A DNA stretch of 64,000 bases from Pseudomonas chlororaphis subsp. chlororaphis (GCF_003945765.1 NZ_CP027712.1:5890001-5954000), one strand, 5' to 3'. Counted from the stretch's first letter, positions 10,337 to 24,648 are shown. The notes: a model not told the origin generated them from the sequence alone. Program-made: numbers and translations.

Positions 10337-10648
10337 TCAATGGCGGCAGCGTTCGCCATTGATCTGCCGTAGTTGTGCCTGAAGGTGCAGGCACCAGATC
10401 TGCGGATCGTCGGCCAACTCATAACCATGGGTGGTCAGGCTTTCGACGATGGAATCAAGGATGGATTCGGCCACGCTGGGACCGCAGAAAGGTCCCTGGG
10501 CCTTGATGGCCGAAGGTTGCTCGCCAGCCATTCCGGCCGCGAACAGTAGGGTCCACATTCCGTTATCTCCCGCCAGCGGGCGGATACTGCATTCGATACG
10601 GGTGACCAGGCCAAGACACTGGCGGGTAAGGCAGAGGTTGCGCGACAT
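10337..10648 (-). CDS. Conserved small hypothetical protein
   Basis: A 103-aa protein (MSRNLCLTRQCLGLVTRIEC) with six cysteines, no signal peptide and no recognised domain. The central segment GMWTLLFAAGMAGEQPSAIK and the C-terminal CLHLQAQLRQINGE look conserved in character. It sits between the large lipoprotein and the Lon-like protease, where P. aeruginosa also has a small hypothetical gene. Cytoplasmic location is likely. Function unknown. Confidence 0.7.
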   Translation of the reverse strand: MSRNLCLTRQCLGLVTRIECSIRPLAGDNGMWTLLFAAGMAGEQPSAIKAQGPFCGPSVAESILDSIVESLTTHGYELADDPQIWCLHLQAQLRQINGERCRH

Positions 10649-10822
10649 GGCGGCGACCCTCGGTAGATCCGGTATTCAGCCCTCATGTGAAGACTGTTTC
10701 GATCCAGTGACGACTGTCGTTCTCCTTGCCTGAGAATAGGAAGAAAAGCCTGAGAAGCAAAGTTGACCGGCTGAACAGGCGCCGAATGGTCTATTCGCGA
10801 AAGTTGACGCCAGCGGACCGGC

Positions 10823-10853
10823 GCCGCGACGAAGGCCGAGCCCTCGTCGCGGC
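10823..10853. terminator. Hairpin downstream of Lon-like protease gene
   Basis: GCCGCGACGA (10823-10832) pairs with TCGTCGCGGC (10844-10853) around an 11-base loop, six bases past the protease stop. No T tract follows on the minus strand, so termination strength is uncertain. Confidence 0.55.
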
Positions 10854-10858
10854 AAGGC

Positions 10859-13297
10859 TCATGCCGGCTTGGTTTGCGCCAATGCCTCTTGCGCCTGCTC
10901 TTTTTCCGCTTCCTTGAGGTCCTCCTCGCTGACCATTTCAGCGATGACCCGCAGGCGCTCCACCACCCGCGCGTTGACGCTGCCTTCCGGGAACTGGCCA
11001 TCCGCATCCGGCTCGCCCGCGGGCTCGCCGACCAGCAGGCTCAGGGCCTCGTCAGCCTGGCGCACGGCATACACGTGGAATTGCCCGGCGCGGACCGCCG
11101 CCAGCACCTTCTCATCGAGCATCAGAGTGGCGACGTTGGCGTGAGGAATAATCGCACCTTGCTCGCCCGTCAGGCCCCGAGCTTCGCAGAGGCGGAAGAA
11201 GCCTTCGATCTTCTCGTTGACCCCGCCAACCGCCTGCACTTCGCCGAACTGGTTGATCGATCCGGTAATGGCAAAGCATTGCTTGAGCGGGGTTTTCGAC
11301 AAGGCCGAGATCAGCGTGCACGCCTCGCCCAGCGATGCACTGTCGCCATCGACGTAACCGTAGGATTGCTCCAGCGCGATGCTCGCCGAGATCGCCAGGG
11401 GGAATTCCTGGGCGTAACGACTGCCCAGGTAGCCGGTGAGAATCATCACGCCCTTGGAGTGAATCGGCTGGCCGAGATTGACCTCGCGCTCGATGTCGAC
11501 GATACCGCTGCCCCCCGGGTAGACCGTGGCGGAAATCCGCGCCGGCACGCCAAAGGCCGAGTCGCCCACTTCCAGCACCGTCAGCCCGTTGCACTTGCCC
11601 ACGGCGGCGCCATCGGTGTCGATCAGAATGATCCCCGCCAGCATGTCGTCGAGAATCCGCGCCGAAACCCGCCCGGTGCGTGTGGCCTTGGCTTTGAGCG
11701 CCCGTTCGATGTGCCCGGCATCGGTCATCTCGTCCGAGGCCAGGTGACGGATGAAGTCCGCCTCGCTGACCAGCTGGAACAGATCGCCAATACGCGCCGA
11801 CAAGCGCCCCTGGTGCTCCGCCAGCCGGGCGCTGTAGGTCGCCAGGCGCGCCACCGCATCCGCGGTCAGCGGCGCCATGCCTTCTTCGGAAGTGCGGGTC
11901 TTCAGCAGTTGGGCGAACTGTTCGAGGCTCTCGTCCACCATCGGGATGTCTTCGTCGAAATCCACCAGTACACGGAACATTTCCTGGAAGTCCGGATCCA
12001 GGTCCTGCAGCGTGTAGTACAGCTGGCGGGCACCGATGATCACGACCTTGACCTGCAACGGGATGTGTTGCGGGGTCAGGGTCACGGTGGCCAGGCGCCC
12101 CAGTTCGCCCAGCGGCGACTCCATCTTCAGCTTGCGCGATTGCAGGGCCCGTTTGAGGGCATCCCAGACAAAGGGTTCGCTGAGCATCTTCTCGGCTTCA
12201 AGAATCAGGAAACCGCCATTGGCCCGATGCAGGGCACCCGGACGCAACTGCCGGTAAGTGGTGTAGAGCGCGCCCTGGTCGGTGCTGTATTCGATGCGGC
12301 CAAACAGGTTGTCGTAGGTCGGGTGCGGCTCGAACACCACCGGCGCGCCGCCACTGGCCGGGTGGCCGACCACCAGGCTCGGGCCGTACTGTTCTTCCAG
12401 CAGCTTGCGGGCCGCGGCGTCGGTCTTGCTGTCGTCCACCAGTTGCTCGACCACGGTCTTGAGCAGGTACACCTGCATGGCTTGCAGGTAACCACATACA
12501 CCGGCGTTTTCCGCGTACTTCTCGGACAGTGGCGCCAGCAGCGGCTGCAAAGCCAGGGTAATGGTTTCTTCGTTGAGGTGACGCAACTGGTTGCTCGACT
12601 CGCGCTTCCACTGCGGCAGGCTCGCCAGTTCTTCGTTGAGGCGCTCTTCCAGGGCGGAAATGTCCTCATGGAAACGCTCGCGATCAGCTTCGGGCAATTG
12701 CGCGAACTCGGCCTCGTCCAGCGCCTTGCCATCGAGCATCGGGGTGAAGGCGATATTGCTGCTGTCGCGGTACAGCGCGACGTCCTTCTCCAGCGCCAGG
12801 CGCTCGATAACGTCGAGGGCACGGTCGTAACGCTGGTTGAACGCGCGGTCGATGGCGCTTTTCTTCTGTTGATAGGACGGATGCTCGAAGACCGCCGGAA
12901 AGGTCGCCAGCAGGTTGTCGATCAGGCCGTTGATGTCACTGATGAACGCACCCGCGGCCCCCGAAGGCAGCTCCAGCGCGCGCGGCTCGCGCGGCTCATC
13001 GAAATTGTTGACGTAGACCCAGTCGGACGGGGTCTGCAGACGTTTACCTTCAGCCTTCAGGTAGCGTTTGACGAAAGAGAAGCGGCCAGTGCCGGGCTCG
13101 CCCATGACAAAGACGTTGTAACCGGGGCGTGGCATGGCCACACCGAACTGCAAGGCTTCGACCGCACGTTCCTGGCCAAGCACACCGCGAAAGGGCTCCA
13201 AATCATTGGTGGTCGAGAAGCTGAACTGTTCAGCGGAAAACGGACGGGTCAGCGCTTCGGGCGCTAGACGCAAGCTGGCAGCAACAGGATCAGGCAT
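10859..13297 (-). CDS. Lon-like ATP-dependent protease (LonB/AAA_32 type)
   Basis: An 812-aa cytoplasmic protease related to Lon but lacking the N-terminal Lon substrate domain. The AAA module begins with GEPGTGRF (66-73), a P-loop in which the usual Lys is Arg, then a long helical insert (about 130-330) and VNNFDEP. The C-terminal proteolytic domain has the Ser-Lys dyad: Ser653 in YVDGDSASLGEA and Lys696 in GGVNEKIEGF, 43 residues apart as in E. coli Lon. The catalytic domain is therefore intact, while ATP use may be altered. It is transcribed alone and followed by a hairpin. It is distinct from the classical lonA locus. Confidence 0.9.
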   Translation of the reverse strand: MPDPVAASLRLAPEALTRPFSAEQFSFSTTNDLEPFRGVLGQERAVEALQFGVAMPRPGYNVFVMGEPGTGRFSFVKRYLKAEGKRLQTPSDWVYVNNFDEPREPRALELPSGAAGAFISDINGLIDNLLATFPAVFEHPSYQQKKSAIDRAFNQRYDRALDVIERLALEKDVALYRDSSNIAFTPMLDGKALDEAEFAQLPEADRERFHEDISALEERLNEELASLPQWKRESSNQLRHLNEETITLALQPLLAPLSEKYAENAGVCGYLQAMQVYLLKTVVEQLVDDSKTDAAARKLLEEQYGPSLVVGHPASGGAPVVFEPHPTYDNLFGRIEYSTDQGALYTTYRQLRPGALHRANGGFLILEAEKMLSEPFVWDALKRALQSRKLKMESPLGELGRLATVTLTPQHIPLQVKVVIIGARQLYYTLQDLDPDFQEMFRVLVDFDEDIPMVDESLEQFAQLLKTRTSEEGMAPLTADAVARLATYSARLAEHQGRLSARIGDLFQLVSEADFIRHLASDEMTDAGHIERALKAKATRTGRVSARILDDMLAGIILIDTDGAAVGKCNGLTVLEVGDSAFGVPARISATVYPGGSGIVDIEREVNLGQPIHSKGVMILTGYLGSRYAQEFPLAISASIALEQSYGYVDGDSASLGEACTLISALSKTPLKQCFAITGSINQFGEVQAVGGVNEKIEGFFRLCEARGLTGEQGAIIPHANVATLMLDEKVLAAVRAGQFHVYAVRQADEALSLLVGEPAGEPDADGQFPEGSVNARVVERLRVIAEMVSEEDLKEAEKEQAQEALAQTKPA

Positions 13298-13570
13298 CGG
13301 GCTTCCTTACATCAGGCGGGGCAGATGGGGCATTCTGGCGCCGGGTACAGCGGCTGGCAAGGCGCGACGTAGCGAAAGCGCGGACAGATCCCCGGCCCCA
13401 CGCAGACAGCATAAAAACCGTCTATTTCAAGGAATGTCATGCAAAAAAACACGGAACCCTTGGAATCTGCCTAAACTCCAAGCTGCGCGGCTGGACTAAT
13501 AACCGGCCCACTGGCGCCGACATGGGCCAGAACCCTTGTCCATTGGTTTGCACACAAAGAGAACAAAGCT

Positions 13571-14059
13571 ATGAAACGGATTCTTCTCGGTACTCTCTTC
13601 ACCGCTGTTTCCATCAATGCAATGGCCCAAGCGCCAGGCGGTCCGGATTGTGGGTGGGGCAACCTGCTGTTCGAAGGACAGCGCGGCACTCCGGCTCACT
13701 TCCTGGCCTCCACCACCAACGGCACCTCCGGTAACGCGACCTTCGGTATGACTTCCGGCACCAACGGCTGCTCGACCAACAGTGCGCTGACTTACGGCGG
13801 CAAATCCTGGTTTGCCATGAATGGCATGATGAACGAGCTCTCCGAAGACATGGCCAAAGGTGAAGGCGAAGCGCTGACCACCTACGCCGTGGTCCTGGGC
13901 GTCGCTCCTGAAGACCGCGCGCACTTCGCCGCCGTCACCCACGAGCACTTCCAGCAGATCTTCAGCAAAGCCGATGTGACCGCGGAAGATGTGCACACCA
14001 ACACCCTGGCCGTGCTGAAAAGCGATGCACGCCTGGCCAAGTACGCCACCCCGGCTTAA
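13571..14059 (+). CDS. DUF3015 exported protein
   Basis: A 162-aa secreted or periplasmic protein. Residues 1-19 form a signal peptide (MKRILLGTLFTAVSINAMA). The mature protein opens QAPGGPDCGWGNLLFEGQRG, typical of DUF3015, and has a second cysteine in TNGCSTNSALTYGGK, so a disulfide is likely. The C-terminal half is helical and acidic. The function of DUF3015 proteins is not established. The gene stands alone, with a terminator directly after it. Confidence 0.88.
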   Translation: MKRILLGTLFTAVSINAMAQAPGGPDCGWGNLLFEGQRGTPAHFLASTTNGTSGNATFGMTSGTNGCSTNSALTYGGKSWFAMNGMMNELSEDMAKGEGEALTTYAVVLGVAPEDRAHFAAVTHEHFQQIFSKADVTAEDVHTNTLAVLKSDARLAKYATPA

Positions 14060-14069
14060 TCTCGACCCG

Positions 14070-14102
14070 CCCGCTCTTTTCGGGGAGCGGGCTTTTGTTT
14101 TT
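14070..14102 (+). terminator. Rho-independent terminator of DUF3015 gene
   Basis: CCCGCTC (14070-14076) pairs with GAGCGGG (14085-14091), followed by CTTTTGTTTTT. Confidence 0.85.
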
Positions 14103-14153
14103 CGGACATGACCCCTCCCGGGTCTTTGTTTTTTCCGACTCAAGTTGCCCACC

Positions 14154-16007
14154 ATGCTCAAACGCCTTGCCTCCCTGGCGCTCTGTGTCTGCGCCCCGCT
14201 GTCCGCCGCGCCACAAATCGACCACTCACGTTTGCAGCAACTGGCCAGCGATCCGTTCTGGATTTCCCTTGGCCACTACGAAACCGCCAAGCTCGGTGGC
14301 TGGCGCAGTTATGTCAGCGACCCGAAGTTTTTCCTCGCCAAAGACGGTGCCGAACACCCCGACGCCGAACTCAAGGCCACCCTTGACGCGCTCTACGCCC
14401 CCGCCGGCAGCGGCAACCAGCATGCTCAATGCGTGTACCCCGCCCGCACCCGCTGGCTCAAGGCCCAGCTGCGCCTGAGCGATCTGCCGGCGGTGGACTG
14501 CAATGAGTTCAACCAATGGTTCAAGGACGTCTCGCCCCACAGCACGGTGATGATTTTCCCGGCGGCCTACCTGAACAGCCCGTCGTCGATGTTCGGCCAT
14601 ACCCTGCTGCGCATCGACCAGGCCGACGTCCAAAGCAACCACACTGCCCTGCTGAGCTACGCGATCAACTTCGGTGCCTATATCGAAGGCTCGGACAACA
14701 GCATTCTCTATGCCTGGAAAGGCCTGATGGGCGGCTATCCCGGCCTGTTCGCCCTGGTGCCCTACCAGGAAAAGCTCTCGGAGTACCGCAGCCTGGAAAA
14801 CCGCGACCTGTGGGAATACCGGCTGAACCTGACCCAGGCCGAAACCGAACGCATGGTCGAGCACGTCTGGGAACTGAAGCAGATCAAGTTCGACTATTTC
14901 TTCTTCGACGAGAACTGCTCCTACCGCTTGCTCGAGCTGCTGCAAGTCGCCCGTCCGAGCCTGCGCCTGACCGGGCAATTCCCGTTGACGGCGATTCCTA
15001 CCGACACCGTCAAGGCGGTGAAGGAAGCCGGCCTGGTGGAGAAGATCGAATATCGTCCGTCCCGCGAACGTGAGCTGCTGGAGCGCGCCAAGCCGCTGAG
15101 CAGCGACGAACAGCAATGGGTGCTGAAGGTCAGCGCCGACCAGCAACAGCTGCAGGAGCCGGCCTTCAAGGCCCTGCCACGGGACCGCCAGGCGTTGATC
15201 ATCGATGCAGCCTATCGCCTTGAGCGCTACCGGGCCAACGGTCAAGAGCGCGATCCGCAACGGGCGCAGCGCAGTTTCGAGCTGTTGCGGGCGATCAACC
15301 GCAACCCGCCGCCCGAACTGTCCATCGAACGCCCTGGCCTGCCGGAAGACGGCCATGAATCGCGCACCTGGCAGGTCGGCGTGGGCACCCGCGGCGACCA
15401 GGCCTTTGGCGAATACGGGCTGCGCATGGCCTATCACGACCTCAATGACAACGCCGAAGGTTTCCCCCTGGGCGCACAGATCGAAATCCTGCAAATGAAA
15501 CTGCGCCAGTACGAAGGCAACAATTGGCAGCTACAGCAACTGGACCTGGCGACCATTCGTTCGCTGACGCCGCGTAACGAACTGCTGCAACCCTGGTCCT
15601 GGCAGGTCACCGGCGGCCTGGAGCGGGTGCCGGGCAAACACGACGATGAAACCCTGGTCAGCCATGTCAACGGTGGCGGTGGCGGCACCTGGCAGCTCAG
15701 CGAGAACATGCTCGGCTTCGCCCTGGGCACCGTGCGCGTCGAGCACAACGCCGATTTCGCCGGTTTCATCACCCCGGCGGCCGGCTTCAACACCGGCCTG
15801 CTGTGGAAAAACCCGTTGGGCAACTTCAGCGTCGAAGCCAAGGGCGATTACTTCACCAATGGCGAGGTGCGTCGCAGCCTGAGCCTCAACCAGCAATGGG
15901 AGCTGTCGCGCAACCTGGGCCTGCGCCTGAGCGCCCAGCGCGAGTTCAGCCACCTGGCCACGGCGGAAAACGAGGTGATGCTGGAACTGAAGTGGTACCA
16001 CTACTGA
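14154..16007 (+). CDS. DUF4105 / Lnb N-terminal domain periplasmic protein
   Basis: A 617-aa exported protein with signal peptide MLKRLASLALCVCAPLSAA. Residues about 120-290 carry the DUF4105/Lnb_N signature: SMFGHTLLRID, INFGAYIEG, YRLNLTQAETERMVEHVWEL and DENCSYRLLELLQVARP. In Gram-positive bacteria this domain belongs to Lnb, a lipoprotein N-acyl transferase; the role in Pseudomonas is not established. The C-terminal 230 residues are beta-strand rich with alternating aromatic residues and end in WYHY, suggesting an outer-membrane beta-barrel tail. A TTG three codons earlier is possible but ATG 14154 gives the better signal peptide. Confidence 0.85.
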   Translation: MLKRLASLALCVCAPLSAAPQIDHSRLQQLASDPFWISLGHYETAKLGGWRSYVSDPKFFLAKDGAEHPDAELKATLDALYAPAGSGNQHAQCVYPARTRWLKAQLRLSDLPAVDCNEFNQWFKDVSPHSTVMIFPAAYLNSPSSMFGHTLLRIDQADVQSNHTALLSYAINFGAYIEGSDNSILYAWKGLMGGYPGLFALVPYQEKLSEYRSLENRDLWEYRLNLTQAETERMVEHVWELKQIKFDYFFFDENCSYRLLELLQVARPSLRLTGQFPLTAIPTDTVKAVKEAGLVEKIEYRPSRERELLERAKPLSSDEQQWVLKVSADQQQLQEPAFKALPRDRQALIIDAAYRLERYRANGQERDPQRAQRSFELLRAINRNPPPELSIERPGLPEDGHESRTWQVGVGTRGDQAFGEYGLRMAYHDLNDNAEGFPLGAQIEILQMKLRQYEGNNWQLQQLDLATIRSLTPRNELLQPWSWQVTGGLERVPGKHDDETLVSHVNGGGGGTWQLSENMLGFALGTVRVEHNADFAGFITPAAGFNTGLLWKNPLGNFSVEAKGDYFTNGEVRRSLSLNQQWELSRNLGLRLSAQREFSHLATAENEVMLELKWYHY

Positions 16008-16101
16008 CGCCCGGTAGCATTCTTGCCGCGCTTTCACAGACCACTGACGAATCCCCTTCTAGACTTTCTCTATCAGCCGTTGAACGGCGTGGGAGTCAGA
16101 G

Positions 16102-16531
16102 ATGTGGTGGTATGCGGTAGTGGCAGCGTTGCTAGCGTTGATGACCGGTTGCGAGACGACCCACGAGCAGTTGCTCAAGCAGGGTTATCCGCCGGCCTTC
16201 GCCGACGGCTTCGATGATGGCTGCGCCAGCGGTCGCCAGGCCGCCGGGGCGATCAACGGCGAATTTCGCAAGAACGTGCCGCGCTACCTCAAGGACCCGC
16301 AATACGCCGAGGGCTGGAGCGACGGCTTTCGCCAGTGCCAGGCCATGCTGGAAAACCAGGACCGCAACGATTATCGGGAGCGTCACTGGGACGAACGCGA
16401 ACGCGCCTGGCAAGAAGAAAAAGACCGCGAACGCCGCGCGAGCCTATCGCTCACAGTAAGTCGCTTTCAGGCATGGCCAGAAACCAAAAGGCTGCGACCA
16501 TGGCCCAAACCTCCATTACGGGAAAACGCCC

Positions 16532-16554
<23 letters not shown>
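16102..16554 (+). CDS. Small predicted lipoprotein
   Basis: A 150-aa protein with signal MWWYAVVAALLALMTGC; lipidation at Cys17 is likely. The core has a repeated motif: FADGFDDGCASGRQAAG and YAEGWSDGFRQCQAMLEN, seen in a Pseudomonas lipoprotein family of unknown function. The last 45 residues are unlike the rest (basic, Pro-rich) and overlap the next gene by 23 bases. In the +1 frame the same DNA ends ARAYRSQ and stops at 16459, which looks a more natural C-terminus, so a frameshift near the GAAGAAAAAG tract (about 16413-16422) is possible. Confidence 0.7.
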
Positions 16555-18378
<1,824 letters not shown>

Positions 18379-18570
18379 TTATTGTCGTTAACGCAGATTT
18401 GCCCGGGACTTTAGCAACTCGAACAGCACCATGACAGAGCAAAATGTCGCAGTTATGAATTTAAATGGTGCAATTGATATAAATTTTTCACCATTTTCGG
18501 CATTTCACGCACCATTCAGGGGATCCGAATCACCAATAACGCCCCATGTTGGCGAACCCGAAAAACAGGC

Positions 18571-18598
18571 AAAAAAAACGGAGCCCGAAGGCTCCGTT
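18571..18598 (-). terminator. Terminator of ettA
   Basis: ACGGAGCC and GGCTCCGT form an eight-base-pair stem with loop CGAA; on the minus strand it is followed by eight T. Confidence 0.9.
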
Positions 18599-18620
18599 TC
18601 TTTCAAGCAACTTGCCCGGA

Positions 18621-20285
<1,665 letters not shown>

Positions 20286-20570
20286 GATGAACCTAGCGTC
20301 AGTGACTGATGAATGGAGAGCGGGCGAAGCCCGGGCCAGGCCATGCGCGGCGCCGGCATTTGATCGCGATCAATGCCTGCGTACGGAAAAAGCCTGATTG
20401 TCTGGAGCTGGAGCGCTCCCGCGTAACCGGCAAAGCTACCTCAATGGCCGGGCAAGGTCCAGCCAGCCGGGACTGGCACTTTGCCACAACTCAAGGCATG
20501 CTAGCCGCCCTTCGGGCGTCCGGCTTATAGTGCACGTCGCGCCAGTCCAGCCAAACCGCAGGATCACAGT

Positions 20571-23500
20571 TTGTCCAATGCCACTCCGCCCTTTTCCCTG
20601 CGCGCACCTGCACCTGCGTCCGGCTCGCCCCTGCGCGGCACCCTGAAAGGCGTGCTGGCGACCCTGGTCCTGCTGCTGCTCGCCCTGCTGTTCTGGCAAC
20701 TGCTCGACCAACTGCAACAGACCCGCAAAGACCAGCGTCAACACGCGATCGACTACAACGCCGACCTGGCCGAGCACATCAGCCTCAACCTGGCACTCAA
20801 TGCGCAGATCGCCCTCAACCTGCTGCCGATCGTCGAGCCGCCCCAGAATGCCGAACAGCAACAACTGCTGCTGAAAAGGCTGCAGCTGTCCCTGCCCGAC
20901 CTGCAAAGCATCGCGCTGCTGGATGCCAAGGGCCAGCTCATCAGCGACAGTGGCGCCGACGGCCAGGACACCGCATGGCTTGCCGAGCTGACCAGCCGCA
21001 GCCGCGGCCAGCGCTACTACTACAGCAACGCCACCAACGGCGCGCTGGTACAGCTGCTGTTGCACCAGCCCAGCGGCGACCTCAAGAGTTACTGGGTGCT
21101 GCGCCTGGCACCGTCTTTCGTCCAGTCCCTGCAGCCCAGCCCCGACCAGGGTTTTCACCCGACCTGGGTCATTGAAAACCGCCTGAACCAGAAAACCCTC
21201 AGTCGCGACGACGGCAGCAGCACCGCGGTGAGCACCGATGACATCGCCAACAGCGTGCTGGTCGCGCCACTGGGCAATAGCGACTGGCAATTGCGCGGCC
21301 TGTTCGACGAGCGCGCGGTGATCGAGCAACTGTTGCCGGCGTTTATCGCCAAATGCCTGCTGGGGCTGGCGTTTTCCCTGCTGCCGGTGATCGCGTTGCT
21401 GAACATGCGCCGCCGCCAGCGTCAGTTGCACGAAGGGCGTCGGCGCTATCAGGATATTTTCGAAGGCACCGGGGTCGCTCTCTGTGTCCTGGATATCTCC
21501 GGGCTGCCGGCGTTTCTCGACAAGGCGCAACTGCACGACAGCGAACAGCTCAAGGCCTGGCTGGAGCACAACCCCCAGCAGCGCCATCTGCTGCTTGAAG
21601 AACTGCGCGTCACCGAGGTCAATCAGGTGGCCCTGCGGCTGCTCAACGTCGACTCCTGCGAGCAGGCCTGGAAACTGCTGATCGAAGGCAGTCCGCTCCA
21701 CAACAGCGCCATCGGCAACCAGCTGCTGGAGACCGTGATCAACCAGCACAAACAGCTGGAGCTGGAAATCCGCCTCAGCGACGCCCAGGGCCACGACCAG
21801 CATCTGTGGCTGGTACTGCGCCTGCCGGAAGACCCCTGCGACTATCGCGCGGTGATCCTCAGCATCAGCGACATCACCAGCCGCAAGCTCATCGAGCTGT
21901 CGCTGCTGGAGCGCGAGGGTTTCTGGTCGGATGTGGTGCGCACCGTGCCGGACCACCTTTATGTGCAGGACGTCATCAGCCAGCGGATGATCTTCAGCAA
22001 CCATCACCTGGGCCAGACCCTCGGCTACAACAAGACCGAACTGCACCAGATGGGCGAGTATTTCTGGGAAATCCTCCTGCACCCGGAAGACGCCGACCTC
22101 TATCACCGCCTACGCCAGGAACAGCGGCATGCCGGCTACCTGCAGTTGCTGCAGTGCCATCTGCGCTTTCGCCACTGCAGCGGCCAATGGCGCTGTTTCG
22201 ACATCCGCGAACAGGCCCTGGCGCGGGACAAGTACGATCAGGTCACGCGCATCATCGGCGTGGCCAAGGACATCACCGACCAGATCGAGGCCAGCGAATC
22301 CCTGCGCGACAGCGAACGACGCTATCGCATGCTCGCCGAAAGCATCAGCGACGTGATTTTCTCCACCGACAGTAAAATGGCCCTCAACTATGTCAGCCCC
22401 TCGGTGCAGTCGGTACTGGGTTATGACGTGGAGTGGATCTTCCAGAACGGCTGGCAATCGACCATCGCCAACCCGCAACAACTGACCGGCATCTACGCCC
22501 TGATGGAGCGGGTCAGCAAGGCCCTGGACAAGCCCGAGCAACTGGCACGCCTGCGTAACCAGGTGCAGACCCAGTTGTTCCTGTTCGACTGCCTGCGGGC
22601 CGACGGGCGCAAGATTCCGATCGAGTTGCGCCTGGTGCTGGTGTGGGACGAACACGGCGCTTTCGAAGGCGTGCTCGGGGTCGGCCGCGATATCAGCCAG
22701 CAGCGTCGCGCGGAAAAAGACCTGCGCATGGCGGCCACGGTATTCGAGCACTCGACCTCGGCGATCCTGATCACCGACCCGGCGGGCTACATCGTCCAGG
22801 CCAACGAGGCGTTCAGCCGGGTCAGTGGCTACGCGGTGTCCCAGGTGCTCGACCAGTTGCCGAACATGCTCACCGTCGACGAACAGCAGGAAGCCCACCT
22901 GCGCTATGTGCTCAAGCAGCTGCACCAGCACAGCACCTGGGAAGGCGAGGTCTGGCTCAAGCGCCGCAACGGCGAGCACTATCCGGCCTGGGTCGGCATC
23001 ACCGCGGTACTCGATGACGAAGGCGACCTGGCCAGCTACGTGTGCTTCTTCACCGACATCAGCGAACGCAAGGCCAGCGAGCAGCGCATTCACCGCCTGG
23101 CCTACTACGACGCCCTGACCCACCTGCCCAACCGCACCCTGTTCCAGGACCGCCTGCACACCGCCCTGCAATCGGCGGAGCGGCAGAAGTCCTGGGTGGT
23201 GCTGATGTTCCTCGACCTGGACCGTTTCAAGCCGATCAACGACTCCCTGGGCCACGCCGCGGGCGACCGGATGCTCAAGGAAATGGCCACCCGCCTGCTC
23301 GATTGCGTCGACGATGACGACACCGTGGCGCGCATGGGCGGTGATGAGTTCACCCTGCTCCTGCAACCGCGGACCAGCCGCGAGATCGCCCTGAACCGGG
23401 CGATCCATGTTGCCGAACAGATTCTCGCCAGCCTGGTGAAGCCGTTCGTGCTCGAAGGCCGTGAGTTCTTCGTCACCGCCAGTATCGGCATCGCCCTGAG

Positions 23501-24410
23501 CCCGCAGGACGGCAACGAACTGAGCCAACTGATGAAAAACGCCGACACCGCGATGTACCACGCCAAGGAGCGCGGCAAGAACAACTTCCAGTTCTACCAG
23601 GCCGACATGAACGCCAGCGCCCTGGAACGCCTGGAGCTGGAAAGCGACCTTCGCCACGCCCTGGAACAGCAGGAATTCATCCTCTACTACCAGCCGCAGT
23701 TCAGCGGCGACGGCAAGCGCCTGACCGGCGCCGAGGCCCTGCTGCGCTGGCGCCATCCGCGACGCGGGCTGGTACCGCCGGGGGACTTCATCCCGGTGCT
23801 CGAAGAACTGGGGCTGGTGGTGGATGTCGGCGACTGGGTCATCAGCGAAGCCTGCCGCCAGCTCAAGGCGTGGCACCAGGCCAAGGTCCGGGTGCCGAAG
23901 GTCTCGGTGAACATCTCGGCCCGGCAATTCTCCGATGGCCAGCTGGGCATGCGGATCGCCACCATCCTCAAGGACACTGGCCTGCCGCCGGCCTGCCTGG
24001 AGCTGGAACTGACCGAAAGTATCCTGATGCGCGAAGTCAGCGAGGCGATGCAGATCCTCGACGGGCTGAAGAACCTCGGCCTGAGCATCGCAGTCGACGA
24101 CTTCGGCACCGGTTATTCATCGCTGAACTACCTCAAGCAGTTCCCCATCGATGTCTTGAAGATCGACCGCACCTTCGTCGACGGCCTGCCGTCCGGCGAG
24201 CAGGACGCGCAGATCGCCCGCGCCATCATCGCCATGGCCCACTGCCTGAACCTGGCAGTGATCGCCGAGGGTGTGGAAACCCATGAGCAACTGGACTTCC
24301 TGCGCGAACACGGCTGCGACGAAGTCCAGGGTTACCTGTTCGGCCGGCCAATGCCGGCCAACAGCTTCGAAGGGCAGTTCAGCAACGACGCGCTGTTCAT
24401 GTTCGATTGA
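20571..24410 (+). CDS. morA: MorA-type membrane diguanylate cyclase/phosphodiesterase
   Basis: A 1279-aa inner-membrane c-di-GMP enzyme affecting motility and biofilm in Pseudomonas. Order: TM1 (about 23-45), periplasmic sensor (46-255), TM2 (about 257-278), four PAS-like domains (about 290-440, 445-575, 577-715, 718-840), GGDEF domain with intact GGDEF at 923-927, and EAL domain with EALLRW at 1055, [15 protein letters not shown] and AEGVET. Both catalytic sites look complete. The inhibitory RxxD I-site is absent (DDDD in its place). The start appears to be TTG with AGGA seven bases upstream. It is followed by glyA as in P. aeruginosa. Confidence 0.93.
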   Translation: MSNATPPFSLRAPAPASGSPLRGTLKGVLATLVLLLLALLFWQLLDQLQQTRKDQRQHAIDYNADLAEHISLNLALNAQIALNLLPIVEPPQNAEQQQLLLKRLQLSLPDLQSIALLDAKGQLISDSGADGQDTAWLAELTSRSRGQRYYYSNATNGALVQLLLHQPSGDLKSYWVLRLAPSFVQSLQPSPDQGFHPTWVIENRLNQKTLSRDDGSSTAVSTDDIANSVLVAPLGNSDWQLRGLFDERAVIEQLLPAFIAKCLLGLAFSLLPVIALLNMRRRQRQLHEGRRRYQDIFEGTGVALCVLDISGLPAFLDKAQLHDSEQLKAWLEHNPQQRHLLLEELRVTEVNQVALRLLNVDSCEQAWKLLIEGSPLHNSAIGNQLLETVINQHKQLELEIRLSDAQGHDQHLWLVLRLPEDPCDYRAVILSISDITSRKLIELSLLEREGFWSDVVRTVPDHLYVQDVISQRMIFSNHHLGQTLGYNKTELHQMGEYFWEILLHPEDADLYHRLRQEQRHAGYLQLLQCHLRFRHCSGQWRCFDIREQALARDKYDQVTRIIGVAKDITDQIEASESLRDSERRYRMLAESISDVIFSTDSKMALNYVSPSVQSVLGYDVEWIFQNGWQSTIANPQQLTGIYALMERVSKALDKPEQLARLRNQVQTQLFLFDCLRADGRKIPIELRLVLVWDEHGAFEGVLGVGRDISQQRRAEKDLRMAATVFEHSTSAILITDPAGYIVQANEAFSRVSGYAVSQVLDQLPNMLTVDEQQEAHLRYVLKQLHQHSTWEGEVWLKRRNGEHYPAWVGITAVLDDEGDLASYVCFFTDISERKASEQRIHRLAYYDALTHLPNRTLFQDRLHTALQSAERQKSWVVLMFLDLDRFKPINDSLGHAAGDRMLKEMATRLLDCVDDDDTVARMGGDEFTLLLQPRTSREIALNRAIHVAEQILASLVKPFVLEGREFFVTASIGIALSPQDGNELSQLMKNADTAMYHAKERGKNNFQFYQADMNASALERLELESDLRHALEQQEFILYYQPQFSGDGKRLTGAEALLRWRHPRRGLVPPGDFIPVLEELGLVVDVGDWVISEACRQLKAWHQAKVRVPKVSVNISARQFSDGQLGMRIATILKDTGLPPACLELELTESILMREVSEAMQILDGLKNLGLSIAVDDFGTGYSSLNYLKQFPIDVLKIDRTFVDGLPSGEQDAQIARAIIAMAHCLNLAVIAEGVETHEQLDFLREHGCDEVQGYLFGRPMPANSFEGQFSNDALFMFD

Positions 24411-24427
24411 CCCCGGGCATCGCCATC

Positions 24428-24529
24428 CCTGTAGCCGCTGCCGCAGGCTGCGATAAGGCCGAGGGCCTTCGTGGCCTCAAGAGCACGACCACTGCGTGGT
24501 CGATCGCAGCCTGCGGCAGCGGCTACAGG
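24428..24529. repeat. REPIN, family A (TAGCCGCTGCCGCAGGC)
   Basis: Two 27-base REP arms, CCTGTAGCCGCTGCCGCAGG... at 24428-24454 and its inverse at 24503-24529, enclose about 48 bases. This is the paired, inverted REP layout (REPIN) between morA and glyA. Confidence 0.85.
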
Positions 24530-24648
24530 ACTCAGCCTGGGCAGCTCATGAACACCACTTGTCTGCGACATGATGTCCTTTCATATGCCATCTAAAACCC
24601 GTTGGGTTAGAATGCCCCCCTTTTCTGCCCCGATCCTTGAGGACCGCC

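Noticed and set aside
10874..13267. A 797-codon open frame antisense to the Lon-like protease
   Set aside because: The sense strand encodes a complete protease with catalytic residues; the antisense product has no recognisable domain.
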